Assembly: GCA_024280785.1 (NCBI GenBank)
Contig: JAJRPK010000439.1
Coordinates: forward strand, 1-11,708
Reading direction: 5' to 3'
DNA: 11,708 nt
Source of the DNA: Gammaproteobacteria bacterium
GTDB taxonomy: Bacteria > Pseudomonadota > Gammaproteobacteria > Pseudomonadales > UBA7434
Shown piece by piece: positions 6,972 to 11,708 of the stretch. Position 1 is the first letter of the stretch, and every line of letters begins with the position of its first letter. The position numbers and the translations under genes are program-made. The notes below the pieces were generated by a model. It was given only the letters and a program-made list of their open reading frames with translations, ran no database searches and had not been told where the DNA came from.

Positions 6972-7277
6972 TTAAGCTAGGGCTTCCAACCCTTTCTGAT
7001 CTATCAGGTTCAGCAGCTTCAACGAAGGACCGCTCGGGTGCTTGGCTCCCTGCTCCCATTTTTGCACCGTAGATTTGCTGGTATTTAGGAAGACGGCGAA
7101 CACACCCTGGCTGACTTTGGTTTTGGTGCGGATGCGTTTAATCTGTGCTGGGCTGTAGTTCTTCACTTGAGGCAGGCACAAAGCATCGAACTCGCGCAGC
7201 GTGATATCGCTCATAACACCCGCTTTGTATAGGTCTTTGGCTCCTTCACGAACCATATCCAGAATCGATTTATCCAT
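6972..7277 (-). CDS. XRE-family HigA-like antitoxin
   Basis: 101 residues. The C-terminal half is a Cro/C1-type helix-turn-helix: SPAQIKRIR (42-50), then VSQGVFAVFLNTSKSTVQKW (55-74), where SQGVFAVFL and TSKSTVQKWEQG correspond to the first and recognition helices, and a PSGPSLKLLNLI tail (81-92). The N-terminal 40 residues (MDKSILDMVREGAKDLY) are helical and acidic/basic mixed, the likely toxin contact. It overlaps the upstream toxin gene by eight bases and has AGAGG nine bases before its ATG inside the toxin gene, the compact toxin-first order of higBA-type modules. By analogy it neutralises the toxin and represses the shared promoter through the palindrome at 7670-7692. The family assignment is good; binding to that operator is inferred. 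Confidence 0.85.
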   Translation of the reverse strand: MDKSILDMVREGAKDLYKAGVMSDITLREFDALCLPQVKNYSPAQIKRIRTKTKVSQGVFAVFLNTSKSTVQKWEQGAKHPSGPSLKLLNLIDQKGLEALA

Positions 7278-7644
7278 TATTTTCTACCTCTACTAATGCG
7301 TCAGCTTTCACGGCTTTGTTTAATTCATTGTCGCTATAACCCAGTAATTCGGCGCCATACAGCTTTAACCCTTTCAATTCGTCATCTTGGATATTGGCTC
7401 GGGTATTCTTGGCAAAGCCGTACACGAAGAAGGCTTTATCCTCGACTCGGTAAGCTAGTAGAGTCCGCATCCCACCGCGTTTGCCACGGCCACCGACAGC
7501 CACCCTCTTCTTAAACATCTGGCCACCCAGATCTGCGCCGACCAACCCTCGTGCGATCTCTTCAACGGCGGCACTCAAGGAACTATCGCTGACGCCCTCC
7601 TTGGAAGCCCATTTGCTGAAAGCCTTATTTTTAAATATCCGCAT
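7270..7644 (-). CDS. RelE/HigB-like toxin of a type II toxin-antitoxin module
   Basis: 124 residues beginning MRIFKNKAFSKWASKEGVSD. The conserved core is GADLGGQMFKKRVAV (36-50), GRGKRGGMRTLLAYR (52-66), FFVYGFAKNTRANI (72-85) and ELKGLK (89-94), the pattern of the RelE-superfamily toxins in Pfam RelE (PF06296). Related toxins cleave mRNA or block translation; that activity is inferred here. The start at 7644 is preferred over a longer frame from 7698: it has AAAGG seven bases upstream, and the predicted promoter with its palindromic operator lies at 7670-7698, so a start at 7698 would be outside the transcript. The antitoxin gene follows with an 8-base overlap. Many Lys/Arg residues in the first half agree with an RNA-binding protein. 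Confidence 0.85.
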   Translation of the reverse strand: MRIFKNKAFSKWASKEGVSDSSLSAAVEEIARGLVGADLGGQMFKKRVAVGGRGKRGGMRTLLAYRVEDKAFFVYGFAKNTRANIQDDELKGLKLYGAELLGYSDNELNKAVKADALVEVENNG

Positions 7645-7669
7645 CCTGCGACCTTTAGGTTTGATTTTT

Positions 7670-7698
7670 AGTATAGCACTTGGTGCTATACTCGCCAA
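7670..7698 (-). promoter_or_regulatory. Toxin-antitoxin promoter with a perfect palindromic operator
   Basis: Minus strand: TTGGCG (7698-7693), a 17-base spacer, and TATACT (7675-7670), a good sigma70 promoter. The arms AGTATAGCAC (7670-7679) and GTGCTATACT (7683-7692) form a perfect 10-bp inverted repeat around a 3-base centre that fills the spacer and covers the -10. A dimeric repressor there would block RNA polymerase, the usual autoregulation of such modules. The predicted transcript starts about 18 bases before the toxin ATG. Confidence 0.75.
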
Positions 7699-7715
7699 GC
7701 TGCATTTTTTGCCGT

Positions 7716-7742
7716 TTGACCCCTTTAATTAATTGTTATAGT
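7716..7742 (+). promoter_or_regulatory. Candidate promoter of the VPLPA-CTERM gene
   Basis: TTGACC (7716-7721) and TATAGT (7737-7742) are near-consensus -35 and -10 hexamers, but the spacer is 15 bases, shorter than the ideal 17. Downstream is the small inverted repeat TTTAGA-GCTAAA-TCTAAA (7753-7770), which could be an operator. The leader to the preferred start would be about 200 bases long. It is divergent from the toxin-antitoxin promoter, with about 20 bases between the two. Confidence 0.35.
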
Positions 7743-7947
7743 GGAGCCCCCCTTTAGAGCTAAATCTAAAATCTAGTTCAATTCAATTCCTGGAAATTAC
7801 TGAGTGCGCTTTTGTGTACTCATTTTGTTAATTTTCAAAAAAGGGATTGTTATGTTTATTAGAATCATTGACTTCTGGCGTCTTTTTTCTGTTTCTGCAC
7901 CATCGTATGCTTCCATCGATAATCGCTCTGCCCGGAGTGCGGTTATC

Positions 7948-8514
7948 ATGAAAAGTAGAGCTTTGCTCATTCGATTATTACTTCCTCTCGTAATTATTGC
8001 CTCGCCAGGTTGGGCTAAAGCTGCCATTGTCTATGACGAGAGTATCGACGGCGATGTAGCGACAGAGACTATATTTTTGAGCACAGGCGATAACACTATT
8101 ATAGGCAACCGATCATGGGACGTTGGCAGTGGATTGCTAGACAACGACAGCTTCTTTTTTACGATTGCTAATGGCTTTGAAATTACGAGGATGTCTGTTT
8201 CAACATCCAGCAGACTAGGAGAAGGCTTATTCCAATGGCGGATCACTGATCCCGATGAAAGCAACACGACCGTATTACTTGTACACACGTTCAACACTGG
8301 CCTGATTCATTGGCTGAAAACACCTGCGTTCCCGTTGGGAGTGAACAGCTACGAACTAGCTAGCGTTGCCGCAGGCGGTACGATCGGTGAAACTCTTTCT
8401 CTGGATTATTCGTGGACGATTTCACTGGCTGCGACAGCTGTCCCTGTTCCCGCAGCAGCGTGGTTATTTGGAACAGGTTTGGCTGGATTGATCGGCGTTC
8501 GCCGAATACGTTGA
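7948..8514 (+). CDS. Secreted VPLPA-CTERM sorting-domain protein
   Basis: Predicted exported protein of 188 residues. From ATG at 7948 there is a classical signal peptide: MKSRALLIR, a hydrophobic core LLLPLVIIASPGWA, and probable cleavage after AKA (about residue 25). The body (26-160) is polar, rich in Ser, Thr, Gly, Asp and Asn, has no Cys, and looks beta-rich (for example TIFLSTGDNTIIG and FQWRITDPDES); I recognise no domain in it. The end, VPVPAAAWLFGTGLAGLIG (165-183) followed by VRRIR, is the tripartite VPLPA-CTERM signal: Pro-rich motif, membrane helix, basic tail. Such proteins are cut and released or anchored by an exosortase, probably XrtD type, encoded elsewhere. Alternative in-frame starts at 7804 (GTG) and 7852 (ATG, with AAGGG upstream) would place 32 or more residues before the signal peptide and are less likely. 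Confidence 0.85.
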   Translation: MKSRALLIRLLLPLVIIASPGWAKAAIVYDESIDGDVATETIFLSTGDNTIIGNRSWDVGSGLLDNDSFFFTIANGFEITRMSVSTSSRLGEGLFQWRITDPDESNTTVLLVHTFNTGLIHWLKTPAFPLGVNSYELASVAAGGTIGETLSLDYSWTISLAATAVPVPAAAWLFGTGLAGLIGVRRIR

Positions 8515-8517
8515 AAA

Positions 8518-8604
8518 TGAATAATTTTTACACTGACCCCAAAACTCATTACACTTTAAGTAGTTTAGTGATAAAAATACTTCTCACTGCGAGGAAATTA
8601 TTCA
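8518..8604. repeat. 10-bp inverted repeat spanning the convergent gene ends
   Basis: TGAATAATTT (8518-8527) and AAATTATTCA (8595-8604) are perfect inverted copies 67 bases apart. The left arm starts three bases after the VPLPA-CTERM gene stop and the right arm covers the stop codon of the BKACE gene. Within the loop no T-tailed hairpin is evident. It could help end both convergent transcripts or be the scar of a small element; being AT-rich, it may also be chance. Confidence 0.45.
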
Positions 8605-9515
8605 GCCATGGGTAAAGCCATAATCTGTACAGCTTGTTCAGTGCTGGCAATAGGACGGCCAATTTCCTCGGCTAAAGCAACCGCTTCACGCACAAGCTCT
8701 TCGTTAGTCGGCTGGCGATTGGGGCAGTAAAACTCCTCGAGTCCTAAATGCAGATGTCCGCCTCTCTCTAAAGCCATGCGTGCCACGGGCGTCTGCATCA
8801 AATCACCACCCCAAACTGAAACAGACCAGGGCAAATCAATACCGTCTAACATATCAAGATAAGCAGCTAGCGCATTTTCTGTTGGCGGTAGCCCGAAAGT
8901 TACACCGGGAGCCGTCGCCATCAAGCCACATTCGCCACCAAAGTAAAACTTCACCATCGTGCCCGCCGGAAGACGCCCAGCTCGGTAATACGCCAGCGTA
9001 GTTTGCATAAAACCGGGCTCGTAAATGGCTAGCGACGGCCCTAGTTTATGCTCTCGACAAAAGTCAAAGGAATAGCGAATATCGTCGTAATTATTAGCGT
9101 ACACCCCACCCACCGGAATACCATCAGCATCCGGCATGCCAATATTGGTCGATCCAGGATCTAGGAGCCCAAGACGCAACCCAACTTCGCGCTGGATGAT
9201 GGCAATATGCTCAAGGGACACAGCCGCATCACTCGCCGAGGTCAAGGTGGGGTACCAAAGCAGGTCCGGACACTGTTGCAATATGGGTCGCCACGCCGCT
9301 AGATAATTTTCCGCCGCCTCTTCACCGGTCATGGCGATATCGTCGTTGTGAGCATGAATCAAATTAGCACCGGCGTTCACGCACGCCAACGTATCGCTGA
9401 TAATTTCTTGTGCCGAACGCGGTACATGCGGATTGCGCTCTTTTGAGCTCATGCCATTAATGGCTACTTCAATGATAAGTGGGCCGTCGACGCGGTGACT
9501 GCTTGCCTTTGGCAT
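8598..9515 (-). CDS. Beta-keto acid cleavage enzyme (BKACE, DUF849 family)
   Basis: 305 residues of the metal-dependent TIM-barrel family typified by Kce (3-keto-5-aminohexanoate cleavage enzyme), which splits a beta-keto acid with acetyl-CoA into acetoacetate and a CoA ester. Family marks: LIIEVAINGM (13-22, Glu16), the strand-end metal pair HAH (His54, His56), STNIG (122-126), GGVYANNYDDI (136-146), EPGF (166-169), VSVWGGD (232-238) and GGHLHLGLEE (252-261) with the third metal ligand expected at Glu260. Where Kce has Arg226 and Asp231 (HVRVGLED pattern), this protein has His256 and Glu261, so its substrate probably differs. The start is ATG 9515, with AGAGG seven bases upstream; an upstream TTG at 9545 is less likely. 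No other lysine-fermentation or carnitine genes are beside it, so the substrate cannot be named. Confidence 0.88.
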   Translation of the reverse strand: MPKASSHRVDGPLIIEVAINGMSSKERNPHVPRSAQEIISDTLACVNAGANLIHAHNDDIAMTGEEAAENYLAAWRPILQQCPDLLWYPTLTSASDAAVSLEHIAIIQREVGLRLGLLDPGSTNIGMPDADGIPVGGVYANNYDDIRYSFDFCREHKLGPSLAIYEPGFMQTTLAYYRAGRLPAGTMVKFYFGGECGLMATAPGVTFGLPPTENALAAYLDMLDGIDLPWSVSVWGGDLMQTPVARMALERGGHLHLGLEEFYCPNRQPTNEELVREAVALAEEIGRPIASTEQAVQIMALPMAE

Positions 9516-9601
9516 GGGAAAACCTCTGTTGTTTGATTGGGACAAGTTTGATTAGAGTTTGATGACACACCCTATCGCGATCAACGGTACGCTTTCAACC
9601 C

Positions 9602-9642
9602 ACCACGGAAGCATGGAATGCACTATGACTCAACCACGGAAG
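9602..9642 (+). repeat. Pair of 10-bp direct repeats between BKACE gene and hisC
   Basis: ACCACGGAAG occurs at 9602-9611 and again at 9633-9642. The stretch 9516-9757 otherwise holds nothing I can identify: a 61-codon plus-strand frame here has no recognisable product and no good ribosome binding site, and no clear T-tailed terminator follows hisC. The repeats may be remains of a dispersed intergenic repeat. Confidence 0.4.
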
Positions 9643-9757
9643 ACGTTAATGCGTCAACGACAAGTGTTCAATGGGAAAGCGGTGCCGCAAAATCTTCGCC
9701 ACAAAGGCATTGGTAATACGAGATTTTTTAACGGACGGCTATAGAGAGGTAGCGCCG

Positions 9758-10840
9758 CTATCTATTTAGTATACTGTCTAACGCCTTTAATAGCTGCGCG
9801 TTGTCCTTATTCGAACCAATCGTTATCCGTAAGTACTCATCAATCCTGGGCTTAGCAAAGTACCTCACAATAATATCGTTCTCTCGCAGTTTAACGGCCA
9901 ATGTATTAGCGCTGACATTTTCGTGCTTAACCATGACAAAATTAGCCGACGAGGGAAGGCAAGAAAAACCTAGCGCCTGCAACGACATTATCAACGACTC
10001 CCTGCTCGCTACGATTTTTCCGCAGATCGACGCAAAATAATCTTCGTCCTCAAAACTTGCAATGGCAGCGACTTCGGCAAGACGATCTACAGGATAAGAG
10101 TTAAAAGTATTTTTTACTCGTTGCAGCCCTTCAATCAAACCCGCATTGCCAATAGCAAAACCTAATCGTATCCCCGCCAGAGAACGAGACTTAGACAGCG
10201 TTTGAACCACGAGTAAATTTTTATATTTTTGAGTTAATGCTACCGAAGATTCAATAGCTAAACGCGAATTAGGATCGGCAAAATCAATATAAGCTTCGTC
10301 GATGATAACAACAGAATTATTATTATTTTCTAATAATTTAACAATATCATTCCGACCCAAGCCAATACTTGTGGGGGCATTTGGATTCGGGAAAATTATT
10401 CCTCCATTCGCCTGCAGGTATCCATCTATATCGATTTTAAAGTCAGAATCTAGTGGTACAGCAACATAAGATATATCGTACAAACCGCAATAAATCGGAT
10501 AAAAACTGTAGGTCACATCAGGAAACAAAACCGGGTTAGCTTGGCGAAAAAAGGTGTTAAATGCATGCGCTAACACCTCATCAGAACCATTTCCTACAAA
10601 TACGTTTTCTGTTAATACGCCGTAATATTTAGCAATCACCTCTTTAAGACGCAATGACTCGGGATCGGGATACAGACGCAAACGCTCTCCCGCCTCATCA
10701 GCGATAGCTGCTATAACCTTCGGCGAAGGAGGATAAGGGTTTTCGTTAGTATTTAATTTTATATTATCGTCGCCCTTCGGCTGCTCCCCAGGAACATAGG
10801 GGTCAAGCCCCTTAACGAAGTTACTCCAAAATGGGTTCAT
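9758..10840 (-). CDS. hisC: HisC, histidinol-phosphate aminotransferase
   Basis: Pyridoxal-phosphate enzyme (fold type I) that converts imidazole-acetol phosphate and glutamate to L-histidinol phosphate and 2-oxoglutarate. 360 residues, the family length. Motifs: N-terminal YVPGEQP (15-21), LNTNENPYPPSP (29-40), YPDP (57-60), GNGSDE (83-88), FPNPNAPTS (150-158, Asn154 near the cofactor), DEAYIDF (181-187, Asp181 and Tyr184 cofactor contacts), the Schiff-base lysine in TLSKSRSLAGIRLG (Lys217, Arg225) and YLRITIG (336-342, Arg338 for substrate). The start at 10840 agrees with the family N-terminus MNxFWS...YVPGEQP. It follows hisD after a 90-base gap in the same direction; the gap has no obvious terminator, so co-transcription is likely. 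A cyclic-amine or aromatic aminotransferase is unlikely given the adjoining hisD. Confidence 0.95.
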   Translation of the reverse strand: MNPFWSNFVKGLDPYVPGEQPKGDDNIKLNTNENPYPPSPKVIAAIADEAGERLRLYPDPESLRLKEVIAKYYGVLTENVFVGNGSDEVLAHAFNTFFRQANPVLFPDVTYSFYPIYCGLYDISYVAVPLDSDFKIDIDGYLQANGGIIFPNPNAPTSIGLGRNDIVKLLENNNNSVVIIDEAYIDFADPNSRLAIESSVALTQKYKNLLVVQTLSKSRSLAGIRLGFAIGNAGLIEGLQRVKNTFNSYPVDRLAEVAAIASFEDEDYFASICGKIVASRESLIMSLQALGFSCLPSSANFVMVKHENVSANTLAVKLRENDIIVRYFAKPRIDEYLRITIGSNKDNAQLLKALDSILNR

Positions 10841-10930
10841 GGTATTAAGTTCAATTATTTATCAGTTTGATTTTGAATAGCTTAGCCAAGATACTTTAAC
10901 GACACTAGTGAACTCACCGTTCAGTATCTC

Positions 10931-11708
10931 TCAATCATCTTGTAACAACCGCATTTCTGCAGAGCGTGCATGCGCCGTTAAAGACTCACTACGCGCTAAT
11001 ACTGAAGCCAACGGGCCGATATTCTTAGCCGATTCCGCCGTACAATGGATTATCGAGCTGCGTTTTTGAAAATCATAAACTCCCAGCGGCGAAGCAAAGC
11101 GAGCCGTTGTCGAGGTCGGTAAAACATGGTTGGGACCCGCACAATAATCGCCCATCGCTTCAGGCGTGTAGCGGCCAAGAAATATTGCCCCGGCATGTTT
11201 AATGGAAGGCAACAACTTTTGCGGGTCGCTCACCGACAATTCCAAATGTTCAGGTGCTATCTTGTTGGCCACTTCTATCGCCTGAGACAAATCTTTGACA
11301 TGAATAAAAGCGCTTCGATTATTAATTGATTGGGCAATAATGTCTTTACGCTCCAAAGACGGCAGCAATCGATTCATACTGTTCTCTACAGCATCTAAAA
11401 AATCCGCATCTGGACTAATCAATAGTGCCTGAGCGTCTTCATCGTGTTCAGCTTGGGAAAACAGATCCATCGCTATCCAATCCGGATCTGTTTGACCATC
11501 ACACAGCACTAGAATTTCAGAAGGACCCGCTACCATGTCTAAACCAACAGTGCCAAATACCATCTTTTTGGCACAAGCAACATAACGGTTTCCCGGGCCT
11601 ACAATTTTATCCACGCCTGGAATAGTTTTGGTGCCATAAGCTAAGGCTGCAATGGCTTGCGCGCCGCCCACTTGAAACACAGTATTAATACCCACGATGT
11701 CAGCTGCC
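10931..11708 (-). CDS. hisD: HisD, histidinol dehydrogenase (partial, N-terminus off window)
   Basis: NAD- and zinc-dependent enzyme that oxidises L-histidinol to L-histidine in two steps. The frame is open to the right edge, so about 259 C-terminal codons of a protein of roughly 430 are seen; the first complete visible residues are AADIVGINTVFQVGGAQA. Motifs with E. coli numbering: VGPGNRYVA, AGPSEI, SQAEHDED (zinc ligands Gln259 and His262), APEHLEL (catalytic Glu326-His327), GDYCAGPNHVLPT (zinc ligand Asp360), DFQKRSS and LTAHARS (zinc ligand His419). All ligands and catalytic residues are present. The GTG at 11695 is an internal codon and not a start. The hisD-hisC order agrees with murA-hisG-hisD-hisC blocks of pseudomonad-type gammaproteobacteria. 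Confidence 0.96.
   Translation of the reverse strand, partial: AADIVGINTVFQVGGAQAIAALAYGTKTIPGVDKIVGPGNRYVACAKKMVFGTVGLDMVAGPSEILVLCDGQTDPDWIAMDLFSQAEHDEDAQALLISPDADFLDAVENSMNRLLPSLERKDIIAQSINNRSAFIHVKDLSQAIEVANKIAPEHLELSVSDPQKLLPSIKHAGAIFLGRYTPEAMGDYCAGPNHVLPTSTTARFASPLGVYDFQKRSSIIHCTAESAKNIGPLASVLARSESLTAHARSAEMRLLQDD

Noticed and set aside
7645..7698. Toxin start at 7698, adding 18 residues
   Set aside because: The predicted promoter and palindromic operator lie within this stretch, and the ATG at 7644 has AAAGG seven bases upstream and the usual MRIF N-terminus.
7804..7947. Longer N-terminus of the VPLPA-CTERM protein (starts at 7804 or 7852)
   Set aside because: It would bury the signal peptide 32 or more residues inside the protein. 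The ATG at 7852 does have a fair ribosome binding site, so this is a preference and not proof.
9559..9744. 61-codon plus-strand frame between the BKACE gene and hisC
   Set aside because: No recognisable motif, no ribosome binding site, and it contains the intergenic direct repeats.
9700..9757. Terminator after hisC
   Set aside because: TAGCGGCGCTA is too tight a palindrome to form a loop and no T-run follows it in the minus-strand transcript.
1..11708. CRISPR array, tRNA or rRNA gene, insertion sequence or prophage
   Set aside because: No regularly spaced repeats, cloverleaf-like or rRNA sequences, transposase, integrase or phage genes could be seen on either strand.

Overview
The window looks like chromosomal DNA of a gammaproteobacterium, probably a marine one close to Cellvibrionales. 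The reasons are the gene order mraZ-rsmH-ftsL-ftsI-murE-murF, a hisD-hisC pair as in the pseudomonad/Cellvibrio-type murA-hisG-hisD-hisC block, a meso-diaminopimelate-type MurE, and a VPLPA-CTERM protein. The taxonomic placement is inference from gene content and protein style; no database was searched.

Layout. 1-6730 (minus strand): the start of the dcw (division and cell wall) cluster, read right to left: mraZ, rsmH, ftsL, ftsI, murE and the first ~80% of murF, which runs off the left edge. ftsL/ftsI and murE/murF are joined by TGATG stop-start overlaps and ftsI/murE also overlap or abut, so this is one translationally coupled operon. Its control region (6604-6730) is readable: a sigma70-type promoter, a 10-bp-phased array of GTGG-type repeats expected to bind MraZ, and then an intrinsic terminator inside the leader, before the mraZ start.

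6731-9757: an accessory block between the dcw promoter and the histidine genes. It holds an AT-rich non-coding stretch, a two-gene type II toxin-antitoxin module (RelE/HigB-like toxin followed by a HigA-like XRE antitoxin, minus strand) behind a promoter covered by a perfect palindrome, a divergent gene for a secreted VPLPA-CTERM protein (plus strand), and a convergent beta-keto acid cleavage enzyme (BKACE/DUF849, minus strand) with unusual active-site residues. 9758-11708 (minus strand): hisC, and hisD cut by the right edge.

How the genes work together: MraZ controls the operon and RsmH methylates 16S rRNA; FtsL and FtsI are divisome membrane proteins (FtsI is the septal transpeptidase); MurE and MurF add the third residue and the D-Ala-D-Ala end of the peptidoglycan stem peptide. 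HisC and HisD catalyse late steps of histidine synthesis. The middle block shows no functional link with either flank and looks like an insertion point for accessory genes. Start codons were revised from the longest open frames for mraZ (GTG, 6468), the toxin (7644), the VPLPA-CTERM protein (7948) and the BKACE enzyme (9515), using Shine-Dalgarno, promoter and family-alignment evidence.
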